Of a DNA stretch of 64,000 bases, positions 24,748-34,131 are shown in pieces (the first letter of the stretch is position 1; the number at the start of each line of letters is the position of its first letter). Source of the DNA: Aestuariibius sp. HNIBRBA575 (GTDB lineage: Bacteria; Pseudomonadota; Alphaproteobacteria; Rhodobacterales; Rhodobacteraceae); NCBI RefSeq assembly GCF_040932005.1, contig NZ_CP162414.1:523501-587500 (forward strand). Reading direction: 5' to 3'. The notes under the pieces were generated by a model, which was given only the letters and a program-made list of their open reading frames with translations, had not been told where the DNA came from and did no database searches. Made by a program: the position numbers and the translations under genes.

Positions 24748-27137
24748 AATTCACCCTCTCCTGGCTGAAACACCACCTCGACACCTCAGCCTCTGTCGAT
24801 GACATCTGTGACGCGCTGACCGATCTGGGTCTTGAAGTTGAAGGCGTGGAAAAACCGGCTGAAAAGCTGTCTGATTTCACCATCGCCAAAGTGTTGCACG
24901 CGGAAAAGCACCCTGATGCGGATAAGCTGAAAGTCTGCAAAGTTTTGTCTGACGAAGGCGAAACCCAGATCGTCTGTGGCGCGCCCAATGCGCGGGAAGG
25001 CATCACCGTGGTTCTGGCCAAGCCGGGCACCTATATTCCGGGGCTGGATATCACCATCAAGGTCGGCAATATCCGCGGTGTCGAAAGCTTTGGCATGATG
25101 GCGTCCGAACGCGAAATGGAATTATCGGACGAACATAACGGCATTATCGAATTGCCGTCAGGTGAGGTTGGTCAGAAATTCAGCGATTGGCTGGCCGAAA
25201 ATGATCCATCCAAGGTGGATCCGGTGATCGAAATCGCCATTACGCCGAACCGTCCCGATGCGCTGGGCGTGCGGGGCATTGCCCGCGATCTGGCCGCGCG
25301 TGGGCTGGGCGTGATGAAAGATTGCACCGTCGATCCGGTGCCTGCGACGATCCCGGCCGGGATCAATGTGACCATTGACGATGACACGCTGGATGGCTGT
25401 CCAGTGTTCACCGGTCGCGTCATTCGCGGCGTGAAAAACGGGCCCAGCCCGGCATGGCTGCAACAATTGCTAAAGGCGATTGGTCTGCGTCCGATCAATT
25501 TCCTCGTCGATGTGACGAATTACTTTACCTATGATCAGAACCGTCCTTTGCACGTGTTTGATCTGGCCAAAGTGTCGGGTGATCTGCGCGTTCATCGCGC
25601 CGCTGGTGGCGAAACTCTGACAGCGCTGGACGACAAAGAATACACATTCCAACCCGGTCAGATGGTGATTTCTGACGCCAATGGCCCGGAATCCGTGGCG
25701 GGTATCATGGGCGGTCTGGAAACGGGCTGTTCTGACGATACCACCGATGTATTTGTCGAAAGCGCCTATTGGGACCCGGTTCAGATCGCTTATGCGGGCC
25801 GCGCGCTGAAAATCAATTCGGATGCGCGGTATCGGTTTGAACGTGGGGTTGACCCTGCATTTACCCCTGTGGGGCTGGACCATGCGGTGCGGATGATCGT
25901 GGATCACGCTGGCGGCGAAGCGTCTGATATGATTGTGGCAGGCACCGTGCCTGACGTGGCGCGGGCCTATAAACTGGATACGGATCGCGTTCAAAGCCTC
26001 GTTGGTATGGTCATCCCTGCGGATGTTCAGGTGCAATCCCTGACTGCGCTTGGCTTTGTCATGGATGGGGATATGGCGCAGGTACCCAGCTGGCGCCCCG
26101 ATGTACAAGGCGAAGCCGATCTGGTCGAAGAAGTGGCGCGGATTGCGTCCCTGACCAAGCTGGAAGGCGTGCCACTGCCAGTGCCAGCCGGTCTGACCCA
26201 GATCACCACAACGCCGATGCAAAAACGCGTCGCAACCGCGCGGCGGACGACGGCGGCGCTGGGTTATAATGAATGCGTGACCTATTCGTTCATCGACCGC
26301 GCCAGCGCCACGTTGTTTGGCGGCGGCGATGATGCAACGATGCTGGAAAATCCGATTTCCAGTGAAATGTCGCATATGCGTCCTGCGCTGTTGCCCGGTC
26401 TGTTGCAGGCCGCATCGCGCAATCAGGCGCGTGGGTTTGCCGATATGGCCCTGTTTGAGGCAGGTGATGCGTTCCAAGGCGGCGAGCCGGGCGAACAACA
26501 TACCCAAATCACCGGCATTTTGGTTGGGCGCACCGCCCCCAAGGACGTGCATGGCGCAGCCCGGGCGGTCGATATCTATGACGCCAAGGCTGACGCCGAA
26601 GCGATCCTGTCCTCTATGGGCGCCCCGGCCAAGGTGCAAATCCTGCGCGGCGCAGAGGATTGGTGGCACCCCGGACGGCACGGCAAAATCTGTCTTGGCC
26701 CGAAAAAGGTGCTGGGCATTTTCGGTGAAATCCACCCGAAAATCCTGTCTGAAATGAACGTCAAAGGTCCGGTTGTCGGGTTCACCCTGTTCCCACAAGA
26801 CATCCCAATGCCGCGCAAAAACAGCGCCACACGGGCCGCGTTTATTGCGTCTGATTTGCAGGCCGTGGAACGCGACTTTGCCTTTGTGGTGGACGCGGAT
26901 GTAGAGGCCATGACGCTGGTCAATGCCGCCACGGGCGCGGACAAAACGCTGATTTCTGACGTGCGTGTGTTTGACGAATTTATCGGCGGTTCATTGGGTG
27001 AGGGCAAAAAATCCCTCGCTGTGACGGTGCGTTTGCAGCCCAAAGATGCCACACTGAAAGAGGCAGACATCGAGGCGGTCAGCGCCAAGATCGTCGAAAA
27101 AGTCACCAAAGCCACCGGTGGCGCATTAAGGGGATAA
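24744..27137 (+). CDS. pheT: Phenylalanine--tRNA ligase subunit beta
   Basis: The gene encodes 797 residues. The order is tRNA-binding EMAP-like domain (about 40-150, with HPDADKLKVCKV), B3/B4 editing domain, B5 and catalytic-like core, and the C-terminal anticodon-binding FDX-ACB domain (about 700-797, SDLQAVERDFAFVVD). The length is normal. ATG 24744 gives [12 protein letters not shown]. It partners with PheS in the alpha2-beta2 enzyme and proofreads mischarged tyrosine. Confidence 0.96.
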   Translation: MKFTLSWLKHHLDTSASVDDICDALTDLGLEVEGVEKPAEKLSDFTIAKVLHAEKHPDADKLKVCKVLSDEGETQIVCGAPNAREGITVVLAKPGTYIPGLDITIKVGNIRGVESFGMMASEREMELSDEHNGIIELPSGEVGQKFSDWLAENDPSKVDPVIEIAITPNRPDALGVRGIARDLAARGLGVMKDCTVDPVPATIPAGINVTIDDDTLDGCPVFTGRVIRGVKNGPSPAWLQQLLKAIGLRPINFLVDVTNYFTYDQNRPLHVFDLAKVSGDLRVHRAAGGETLTALDDKEYTFQPGQMVISDANGPESVAGIMGGLETGCSDDTTDVFVESAYWDPVQIAYAGRALKINSDARYRFERGVDPAFTPVGLDHAVRMIVDHAGGEASDMIVAGTVPDVARAYKLDTDRVQSLVGMVIPADVQVQSLTALGFVMDGDMAQVPSWRPDVQGEADLVEEVARIASLTKLEGVPLPVPAGLTQITTTPMQKRVATARRTTAALGYNECVTYSFIDRASATLFGGGDDATMLENPISSEMSHMRPALLPGLLQAASRNQARGFADMALFEAGDAFQGGEPGEQHTQITGILVGRTAPKDVHGAARAVDIYDAKADAEAILSSMGAPAKVQILRGAEDWWHPGRHGKICLGPKKVLGIFGEIHPKILSEMNVKGPVVGFTLFPQDIPMPRKNSATRAAFIASDLQAVERDFAFVVDADVEAMTLVNAATGADKTLISDVRVFDEFIGGSLGEGKKSLAVTVRLQPKDATLKEADIEAVSAKIVEKVTKATGGALRG

Positions 27138-27140
27138 ATC

Positions 27141-27584
27141 ATGCAGATCTGGATCCGAAAGGCTGAAATTTCGGATGTAGATCTGATAATCGCCCTGATC
27201 GACGCCGCCTATGCGCCTTATGTGGCGCGCGGCGTTGACCTGCCTGCGGTCAGTGATGGCGTGGCCGATGCGATTGCCGATGACACCGTGGTTGTTGCCA
27301 CCACACAGGATGATGTGGTGGGGGTGATGATGCTGAAACTGACGGATGAGCGCGCCCAATTGATGAATATCGCTGTGTCGCCGGATGCGGGCGGGCAAGG
27401 TGTTGGCAAACGTTTGATCACGCGCGCCGAAACATTGGCGCAGTTTCATGGCTTGGACCAGCTGCATCTGGCAACACATCGCGACATCCCTGAAAATATC
27501 GCGCTTTACCAACATCTTGGATATGAAATCACCGCACAATCCGGGGCCAAGGTTGAAATGGTTAAATCAGGATTGCAGCCCTAG
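27141..27584 (+). CDS. GNAT-family N-acetyltransferase
   Basis: The gene encodes 147 residues. The acetyl-CoA-binding motif A is visible as NIAVSPDAGGQGVGKRLITRAE (about 75-95), followed by ENIALYQHLGYEI. The substrate is unknown. It follows pheT by 3 nt and is probably in the same operon. Confidence 0.88.
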   Translation: MQIWIRKAEISDVDLIIALIDAAYAPYVARGVDLPAVSDGVADAIADDTVVVATTQDDVVGVMMLKLTDERAQLMNIAVSPDAGGQGVGKRLITRAETLAQFHGLDQLHLATHRDIPENIALYQHLGYEITAQSGAKVEMVKSGLQP

Positions 27585-27612
27585 GCCGATCCACAAACAG
27601 CAGGAGAAAACG

Positions 27613-28059
27613 ATGCTGAATGTTTATTTATCCGGTGAAATCCACACGGATTGGCGTGACCAAATTGTCCATGCTGCCTCTGATCTGGACGTGGCATTTT
27701 CGGCCCCTGTGACCGATCACGCCGCGTCAGATGATTGCGGCGTGGCCATTTTAGGCGTTGAGGATCAGAAGTTTTGGCACGACCACAAAGGCGCCAAGCT
27801 AAACGCGATCCGTACCCGTCAGGCGATTGCAGCCGCGGATGTGGTCGTTGTGCGGTTTGGCGACAAATACAAACAATGGAACGCCGCCTTTGATGCGGGA
27901 TATGCTGCGGCATTGGGCAAATCCCTGATCGTTATGCACGGCGCAGATCACCAACACGCCCTAAAAGAAGTGGACGCTGCCGCGCTGGCCGTGGTGGAAA
28001 CACCGGCGCAGGTCGTTGAAATTTTGACCTATGTTTTGCACGGCACGCTGCCGTCGTAA
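27613..28059 (+). CDS. YtoQ family protein
   Basis: The gene encodes 148 residues. MLNVYLSGEIHTDWRDQI and the stretch ILGVEDQKFWHDHKGAKLNA match the YtoQ family, which has a nucleoside 2-deoxyribosyltransferase-like fold. The biochemical role is unproven. AGGAG lies 8 nt before the ATG at 27613; the longer frame overlaps the GNAT gene and is rejected. It is in the same orientation as pheT and the GNAT gene. Confidence 0.85.
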   Translation: MLNVYLSGEIHTDWRDQIVHAASDLDVAFSAPVTDHAASDDCGVAILGVEDQKFWHDHKGAKLNAIRTRQAIAAADVVVVRFGDKYKQWNAAFDAGYAAALGKSLIVMHGADHQHALKEVDAAALAVVETPAQVVEILTYVLHGTLPS

Positions 28060-28071
28060 CGGGGGCGACCG

Positions 28072-29181
28072 TCAGAGCGGCCCGGTGCGATACAATTTGA
28101 CCTTTAGGCTGCCAAAGGCCACAGGCGGGCCGGGCGGCACAAAGGGCAGTTTGGTGGCTTTGGCCAATCCCGCATCGCTGGTGACAATGCCAACGCGCCA
28201 ACCGCGAAACCGGTCCTTTAGGGTGGTCCCCAACGTGCCATAAAGCCCAAATAGCAGCTTTTTGGTGCCGATCCGTGCGCCATATGGCGGGTTGATCATG
28301 ATCAGGCCGGGCGGCCCATCGGGGCGTTGCAGATCACTGATCGGGCCCAGCGTGAATTGGGTCAGATGATCGGTCCCGGCGCGTTGCGAATTGGCTTTGC
28401 TGGATTTGATCGCCCCGGCATCCCGGTCCGACCCATAAAATGACAGATCAACATCGTTGGATTGTGTTTCAGATTTCATCTGCGCCCAAGCCGCGGCATC
28501 AAATGTCGCTAGCTTTTCAAAGGCAAAGCTGCGGGTGCGGCCGGGGTTTAACCCCATCGCGATCTCTGCCGCCTCAATCGGAAAGGTGCCAGATCCGCAC
28601 ATCGGATCCAACACCGGTTCGGTCCCGGTGTAGCCACATTCACGCAGGAATAATGCGGCGAGGTTTTCGCGCATCGGCGCTTTGCCTACTGCCTCTTTGT
28701 GGCCGCGTTTATGCAGGGCGTTGCCGGATGTGTCGACGCTGATGGTCACCAGATTGTCGTCAATACGGACCTTGATTTGCAGGTTTGCCTCTTTGGAAAT
28801 CTCGACGCCCAGTTCTTCGGTCAGGGCCTTTTCAATGCGTTGGCTGGCAGCGCCCGCGTGATAAATCTTGGACTTTTTACAGGTCACTTCGACGCGCACC
28901 GGCACATCCGCGCGCAGCACATCGCCCCACGGGAATTTTCGGGATCGTTTGTCCAGCTGCGCCAGATGGAACGCCCGAAACGATCCGATCCGCGCTAAAA
29001 TACGCCCGGCCCCGCGCATTTGCAGATTGGCGCGCCAAACATCGGGCCATGTGCCCATGATCGTGACGCCACCGGGGGTTGCGGCTGCGTCAGAAAACCC
29101 TTTTTCCTGCGCCTCGGCCAATAGGACATGTTCAAGCCCGGGCTGGGCGGCGAAGAAGATTTCAAAGGGCGTGTTTTCCAT
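28072..29181 (-). CDS. THUMP-domain RNA guanine methyltransferase (RlmL/RlmK-N type)
   Basis: The gene encodes 369 residues. The N-terminal ferredoxin-like plus THUMP region (about 1-160) is followed by a class I methyltransferase domain with DPMCGSGTF (192-200) and the base-flipping motif NPPY at 297-300. It is predicted to make N2-methylguanosine in 23S rRNA (RlmL-like), possibly on tRNA instead. It is divergent from the GMC oxidoreductase gene over a 93-nt gap. Confidence 0.88.
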   Translation of the reverse strand: MENTPFEIFFAAQPGLEHVLLAEAQEKGFSDAAATPGGVTIMGTWPDVWRANLQMRGAGRILARIGSFRAFHLAQLDKRSRKFPWGDVLRADVPVRVEVTCKKSKIYHAGAASQRIEKALTEELGVEISKEANLQIKVRIDDNLVTISVDTSGNALHKRGHKEAVGKAPMRENLAALFLRECGYTGTEPVLDPMCGSGTFPIEAAEIAMGLNPGRTRSFAFEKLATFDAAAWAQMKSETQSNDVDLSFYGSDRDAGAIKSSKANSQRAGTDHLTQFTLGPISDLQRPDGPPGLIMINPPYGARIGTKKLLFGLYGTLGTTLKDRFRGWRVGIVTSDAGLAKATKLPFVPPGPPVAFGSLKVKLYRTGPL

Positions 29182-29274
29182 CTGCTTGTCTTATCTGGGC
29201 GTACATCCTGCCGCAACATGCGTCGTGACGTGGCGAAAGGATTGTGGTCGCCGCCAGAAAGGCAATGGTGGGGC

Positions 29275-30879
29275 ATGACATATGATTTCGTAATTGTAGG
29301 CGGCGGATCGGCGGGCAGTGTTCTGGCCAATCGCCTGTCGGAAAATCCAGACATATCCGTCTGTTTGATTGAGGCAGGGGGCGGCGGCAAAGACATCTTT
29401 GTGCGCGCGCCGGCCTTGGTTGCGGCGATGGTGTCTGGACGGCCCAAGATCAACAATTGGGCGTTTAAGACCGTCCCTCAGGCCGAGCTAAATGGCCGCG
29501 TTGGGTTTCAGCCGCGTGGCAAAACATTGGGTGGATCCAGCGCGATCAACGCCATGTTATATGTGCGCGGCCATCAGACCGATTACGATGAATGGGCCGC
29601 AATGGGATGTGACGGTTGGGGCTGGAAGGACGTCAAACCGCATTTTCTACGCTATGAACGCAACCAAAACGGGCCGTCGGATTTGCATGGCGGCGCTGGC
29701 CCCCTGAATGTGGCGACCCAAGCCGAGCCGCGCCCGATTTCTAAGGCCTTTGTCAGGGCCGCACAGGGGCAGCAAATCGCTGAAAACAGCGACTTTAATG
29801 GAGCTAAGCAAGAGGGCGTTGGGCTCTATCAGGTGACGCAGTTTTTTGAGGGCAAACACAAAGGTCAGCGGTGTTCCGCGGCGGCGGCGTTTTTGCATCC
29901 GGTGATGGATCGCCCGAATTTGAAGGTGATCACCCGCGCACGTGCGACCCGTATCTTGATGCGCGGGAAAACCGCCATCGGGATTGAATATATCCGGCGC
30001 AAAAAACGGCATCAGATCACCGTAAATCGCGAAGTGATCCTATCCGGCGGCGCGTTTCAATCCCCGCAATTGTTGATGCTGTCGGGGATTGGTCCACGGG
30101 ATGCCATCACGGCGCATGGTATTGAAATGGTGCATGAATTGCCGGGGGTTGGGCAAAATCTGCAGGACCATCTGGATTATGTGATTTCCTATAAATCCAA
30201 ACGCCGGGATGTTGTTGGGTTAAACCCACGGGGCCTGTGGCGGATGGGCAAAGCGATCCGACGTTGGCGGCGCAAAGGCGTGGGGCTGTTTGCCTCGCCA
30301 ATGGCAGAGTCGGGCGCGTTTGTGCGCAGCCACCCTGATCTTGATCGCCCGGATTTGCAGCTGCATATGGTGGTCGGTATCGTTGATCAACACATGCGCA
30401 AAATCCATCTGTCGGACGGGTATTCGTGTCATGTCTGTGTGCTGCGGCCCTATTCCCGTGGCTCTGTCGGGCTGAACAGCGCAAACCCGCTGGACGCCCC
30501 CAAAATCGATCCCAATTTTCTAGCGGATTCACGGGATTTGGACTGTTTGAAACAGGGCGCGCGGATCATGCAGGACATTCTGGATCACCCCGAACTGGCC
30601 GCTTGGAGGGGCGCACGTCTATATCCCCATGACGGCAGCGATGGCGCGTTGGAACGCGATATTCGTGCGCGGGCCGACACGATTTATCACCCGGTCGGGA
30701 CCTGCAAAATGGGCGTGGATGACATGGCGGTGGTTGACCCTCAGGCCAGGGTTCACGGCGTCAACGGACTGCGTGTGGTGGATGCGTCGATCATGCCGCG
30801 GCTGATTGGGGGTAACACCAATGCGCCCACCATGGTGATTGCGGATCGCGTGGCGGATATGATTTTGCAGGCGCAATGA
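29275..30879 (+). CDS. GMC-family (choline dehydrogenase-like) FAD oxidoreductase
   Basis: The gene encodes 534 residues. The FAD-binding N-terminus is TYDFVIVGGGSAGSVLANRL, then GRGK-type and GGSSAINAMLYVRG motifs. The C-terminal catalytic His/Asn region is VYHPVGTCKMG-like (YHPVGTCKMGVDD) and NTNAPTMVIADRVADMI. It oxidises an alcohol with FAD; the substrate (choline, glucose or aliphatic alcohol) cannot be told. ATG 29275 was chosen over one 49 codons upstream that would overlap the divergent gene. Confidence 0.9.
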   Translation: MTYDFVIVGGGSAGSVLANRLSENPDISVCLIEAGGGGKDIFVRAPALVAAMVSGRPKINNWAFKTVPQAELNGRVGFQPRGKTLGGSSAINAMLYVRGHQTDYDEWAAMGCDGWGWKDVKPHFLRYERNQNGPSDLHGGAGPLNVATQAEPRPISKAFVRAAQGQQIAENSDFNGAKQEGVGLYQVTQFFEGKHKGQRCSAAAAFLHPVMDRPNLKVITRARATRILMRGKTAIGIEYIRRKKRHQITVNREVILSGGAFQSPQLLMLSGIGPRDAITAHGIEMVHELPGVGQNLQDHLDYVISYKSKRRDVVGLNPRGLWRMGKAIRRWRRKGVGLFASPMAESGAFVRSHPDLDRPDLQLHMVVGIVDQHMRKIHLSDGYSCHVCVLRPYSRGSVGLNSANPLDAPKIDPNFLADSRDLDCLKQGARIMQDILDHPELAAWRGARLYPHDGSDGALERDIRARADTIYHPVGTCKMGVDDMAVVDPQARVHGVNGLRVVDASIMPRLIGGNTNAPTMVIADRVADMILQAQ

Positions 30880-31019
30880 CCCGGTTTCGGCCGACCACCG
30901 TGACGGGGAAGGCGCGGTGAAAAAAAACCTAGCTTGGATCGCAATTGGCGCTATCAAAAGGGGGTTAACGCAGCAGAGATCAACTTTGCGCGTTTGAAAA
31001 AGTAACGGAGTGGGAAGAA

Positions 31020-31448
31020 ATGCTAAAAGAATTCAAGGACTTCATCGCCAAGGGTAATGTCATGGACATGGCTGTTGGTATCATCATCGGTGCCGCGTTC
31101 ACGGCGATTGTTAAGTCTATGGTCGACGATTTGATCAATCCGATCATCGGTTTGTTCACAGGTGGCGTCGATTTCACCAACAAATATGCCATTCTGGCAG
31201 GCGAAGCCCCAGAGGGCGCCAGCCTAGAAGCCGCCCGCGAAGCGGGCGCATCGGTATTTGCCTATGGGTCGTTCATCATGGCGGTCATCAACTTCCTGAT
31301 CATCGCCTATGTGGTGTTCATGTTGGTGCGTTCTGTGAACAAAGCCAAAGCAGCCATGGAAGAAGAAAAAGTTGCCGAGCCAGAAGCGCCAGCGGGTCCA
31401 AGCGAATTGGATATTCTGGTCGAAATCCGCGACTCGTTGAAGAAATAA
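31020..31448 (+). CDS. mscL: Large-conductance mechanosensitive channel
   Basis: The gene encodes 142 residues. The N-terminal amphipathic helix [19 protein letters not shown], the first membrane helix ([20 protein letters not shown]) and the second helix ([20 protein letters not shown]) are clear, with an acidic C-terminal helix. It opens under membrane tension to release solutes on osmotic downshock. It is a single gene between strong boundaries. Confidence 0.95.
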   Translation: MLKEFKDFIAKGNVMDMAVGIIIGAAFTAIVKSMVDDLINPIIGLFTGGVDFTNKYAILAGEAPEGASLEAAREAGASVFAYGSFIMAVINFLIIAYVVFMLVRSVNKAKAAMEEEKVAEPEAPAGPSELDILVEIRDSLKK

Positions 31449-31467
31449 GCATCCCTAAATGGATGGA

Positions 31468-31495
31468 AAGGGGCCCCAATGCGGGGCCCTTTTGT
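31468..31495. terminator. Rho-independent terminator after mscL
   Basis: GGCCCC pairs with GGGGCC around AATGC, extended by A-T and wobble pairs on both sides and followed by TTTT. The convergent peroxiredoxin gene ends at 31497, so it may act in both directions. Confidence 0.85.
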
Positions 31496-31496
31496 G

Positions 31497-32033
31497 TTAA
31501 ACAGCGCCGGTATATTCGCCACGCGCCGGATAATCGTTGGCAATGGCAAAATCCAACGCACCAACCAATTCTGAAAAATGTGGGCGCACAAACGGCATGG
31601 TCTGAACGGATCCATAATAAAGCGTCTGTTCCGGCGTCACCATGAACAGGCCGGGTTCGGAAAACAGCGCTGGCTCTTCGATGCCGATGGATGTTTTGCC
31701 GCGTGATGTCGAAATATAAAGCCCCCATTCGCGGGCTTTTTCCAGCGACAAATCGTAGCCAAACCGCAGCTTTGTTGCGCTGATTTTGTCGGCCATGGCG
31801 CGGGTGCGCTCTTCTCCGTCTGAGCTGACGGCGATGACGGAAACACCGCGTTCGGCGAATGCGTCTACCTTTTTTTCCAGCTCGGTCAGGTAATTGGCGC
31901 AGATCGGGCAATGCAGACCGCGATAAAAACAGATGATTGTGCCGCGTTCTGTTGCCTCTGAGGACAAATCAAATGATCCATGATCCAAAGTGGGCAGGGC
32001 CAGATCGGGTGTTTTTTGACGGGGTAACAGCAT
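31497..32033 (-). CDS. AhpC/TSA-type peroxiredoxin-like protein
   Basis: The gene encodes 178 residues with a thioredoxin fold. The active site is FYRGLHCPICANYL, a CxxC (Cys42 and Cys45) typical of the peroxiredoxin-like AhpC/TSA subfamily that reduces peroxides or thiols. ATG 32033 starts MLLPRQKTPDLALP; the longer frame runs into the divergent AraC gene. It lies 88 nt from that AraC regulator, which may control it. Confidence 0.85.
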   Translation of the reverse strand: MLLPRQKTPDLALPTLDHGSFDLSSEATERGTIICFYRGLHCPICANYLTELEKKVDAFAERGVSVIAVSSDGEERTRAMADKISATKLRFGYDLSLEKAREWGLYISTSRGKTSIGIEEPALFSEPGLFMVTPEQTLYYGSVQTMPFVRPHFSELVGALDFAIANDYPARGEYTGAV

Positions 32034-32121
32034 TTCGAAATCCTTGGTTGGTTGACTTTGATCCGGAACATGCCACAGGTTAGGATCAGTATTATCCGAT
32101 TTACATGACTGGAACGCCGGA

Positions 32122-32865
32122 ATGTCAAAGATTGATCGCCTGACCACCCTCATGGATCGGTTTCAGATGAACATCCGTGTGACATCCGTTGGGGATGCAA
32201 ATCTGATTGTTGTGGGGCAGAATGCACAGCCGGATCGGATCATTTTACATCCGCAGAAAAACGGTCAATTGCAGATCGAAAGCCAGGTGTTTTTTGCGGC
32301 GGATGTCGCTTGGGGTGGGGCGGATAATCCGTTGCTGACGGCTTTGCCCGATCAGGTTGAATCGCCGATTTCAGATGCGCCGGATTTGCAGGCATTGGTG
32401 ACGGTTTTGATCGCCGAGGCAGACCTGCCGCGCTGTGGCGGGGCGTCTGTGCTAAGTCGGTTGATCGAGGTGTTGATGGTGCGATTGTTGCGCCATCAGA
32501 TCGAACGAGGCGGGACCCAAGTTGGCCTGTTGGCCGGATTGGCCGATACGCGGCTGAGCCGTGCCATTGTGGCGATGCATGATCGCCCCGGACATCACTG
32601 GACCATTGACGATCTGGCGGGGCAGGCGGGCCTGTCAGTCAGCCGCTTTGCAGAGCTTTTTTCACAAAAAGTCGGGCAATCACCGATGTCGTATTTGCGG
32701 CAATGGCGATTGACCGTCGCCCGGCAGGATTTGCAAAAAGGCGACCGGGTTGAACGTGTGGCGCGCCGGTTTGGCTACACGTCGCCCGAAGCCTTTAGTC
32801 GCGCCTATCGCAAAGCCTATGACGCGTCGCCCATTTCGGAACGCAAACAGGGCGACGCGGCCTGA
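32122..32865 (+). CDS. AraC-family regulator with cupin N-terminus
   Basis: The gene encodes 247 residues. The N-terminal ligand-binding part resembles the cupin_6 type, and the C-terminal two-helix AraC DNA-binding domain spans about 150-247 (WTIDDLAGQAGLSVSRFAELF and ARRFGYTSPEAFSRAYRKAY). It is divergent from the peroxiredoxin-like gene with an 88-nt shared regulatory gap. A role as its activator is inference. Its stop abuts the stop of the next, convergent gene. Confidence 0.9.
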   Translation: MSKIDRLTTLMDRFQMNIRVTSVGDANLIVVGQNAQPDRIILHPQKNGQLQIESQVFFAADVAWGGADNPLLTALPDQVESPISDAPDLQALVTVLIAEADLPRCGGASVLSRLIEVLMVRLLRHQIERGGTQVGLLAGLADTRLSRAIVAMHDRPGHHWTIDDLAGQAGLSVSRFAELFSQKVGQSPMSYLRQWRLTVARQDLQKGDRVERVARRFGYTSPEAFSRAYRKAYDASPISERKQGDAA

Positions 32866-33147
32866 TCACATCAGGATAATGTTGGATGTCCCCGACCCAC
32901 GACGCAATGCATGCACATTGGCCAGTTCAGGATCATTGATCCAACCCAACGCTTTGTCGCGGTCAGGAAAAGTGAGAATGACAGTGACGTCGGGCGCAGT
33001 GATGTCGCCTTCGATCACGGTTGCGTCTGGCGAGACATGCAACGGTTTTGCGTCGTATTTCGCCAATGCGGCACCGGCCTTTTCGCGGTACTGAGCGAGG
33101 GTTTCGGCGTCATTCACGGTGAGGGTGACTATGGCATAGGCGGTCAT
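32866..33147 (-). CDS. DUF1330 domain-containing protein
   Basis: The gene encodes 93 residues with a dimeric alpha-beta barrel fold (TAYAIVTLTVNDAETLAQYR, PDVTVILTFPDRDKALGWIN). DUF1330 proteins are small cytoplasmic proteins without a proven function, related to EthD/monooxygenase-like barrels. ATG 33147 is preceded by GAAAGGATC; the longer frame overlaps the LysR region. It is convergent with the AraC gene, and the stops touch (TGA then TCA). Confidence 0.82.
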   Translation of the reverse strand: MTAYAIVTLTVNDAETLAQYREKAGAALAKYDAKPLHVSPDATVIEGDITAPDVTVILTFPDRDKALGWINDPELANVHALRRGSGTSNIILM

Positions 33148-33252
33148 GTTTGATCCTTTCGGGTTGATTTGGAATTGCTGCATTTGTGACAGCACATGAC
33201 CTGCGCAAAAACGATCATTGCCACGCAATCGCTGTGCGGTAATGATCGGGGC

Positions 33253-34131
33253 ATGTTGGATTGGAACGACCTTAGATATGTTTTGGAAACCGCGCGTCAG
33301 GGCGGGATCAGCGGGGCTGCGCGGGTGCTGGGTGTGAACCACGCCACGGTGGCGCGGCGGATCACGGCTGCGGAAACTGCGCTGGGTGCGCGTCTGTTTG
33401 AACGATTGGCCAGCGGCTATATCGCAACAGAGGCCGGGCTGGATGCGGTGCGTGCCGCCGAAGCGATGGAAATCACCGGGGCCCAGCTGGATCGGCAGGT
33501 AGGAGCGCGCGATACCACGATCAGCGGGTCATTGACGGTGACGGCACCGCAATTGCTGATCTCGGCCGGGCTGGGCGCGATGTTTCGGGAATTTATCACC
33601 GCCCATCCTGATATCGATCTGAAAGTGTTGGCCAGCAATGATGTGTTGAACCTGTCCCAACGCGAAGCAGATGTGGCGATCCGCATTTCCGACAATCCTT
33701 CGCCGACCTTGGTTGGGCGGCGGGTGACACAACAACGTGGGGCGGTTTATGCCAGCCCTGATTTGATCGCGCGGGATCAGGGGGGCGATGCGCCGCTGGA
33801 TTGGGTGCGTTTTATCCATTGGCCGGGGCCGCCCAAATGGCTGACCGATCTGCGGCCCAATCTGAATGTGCGCCTGTCAGTGGATGACATGATCGTCGCC
33901 ATCGAAGCGGCGCGATCCGGCATTGGCGCGACCCGAATGGCGTGTTTTTTGGGGGATGGGGAACCAGGCCTTGCTCGGGTGCCGGGATTGCCGGATTTTC
34001 CCTACATGCCGATCTGGATTTTGACCCATCCGGATTTGCGCCGGGTGCCCCGTATTCAGGCCTTTGTCGATTTTGCCGCAACCCACATGCGGGGGATGCG
34101 ACCGCTATTTGAGGGGCAATCGCCGGGTTAG
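33253..34131 (+). CDS. LysR-family transcriptional regulator
   Basis: The gene encodes 292 residues. The N-terminal winged helix (about 1-65) includes LDWNDLRYVLETARQGGISG and VNHATVARRITAAE. The LysR substrate-binding domain follows. Its targets are unknown. The ATG at 33253 was chosen because the helix-turn-helix starts there. The 3' end overlaps the convergent msrQ by 4 nt (TTAG shared). Confidence 0.9.
   Translation: MLDWNDLRYVLETARQGGISGAARVLGVNHATVARRITAAETALGARLFERLASGYIATEAGLDAVRAAEAMEITGAQLDRQVGARDTTISGSLTVTAPQLLISAGLGAMFREFITAHPDIDLKVLASNDVLNLSQREADVAIRISDNPSPTLVGRRVTQQRGAVYASPDLIARDQGGDAPLDWVRFIHWPGPPKWLTDLRPNLNVRLSVDDMIVAIEAARSGIGATRMACFLGDGEPGLARVPGLPDFPYMPIWILTHPDLRRVPRIQAFVDFAATHMRGMRPLFEGQSPG

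Noticed and set aside
25470-26798. 442-codon open frame on the minus strand
   Set aside because: It is antisense to pheT, rich in His and Arg as expected of a shadow frame, and has no ribosome site or motif.
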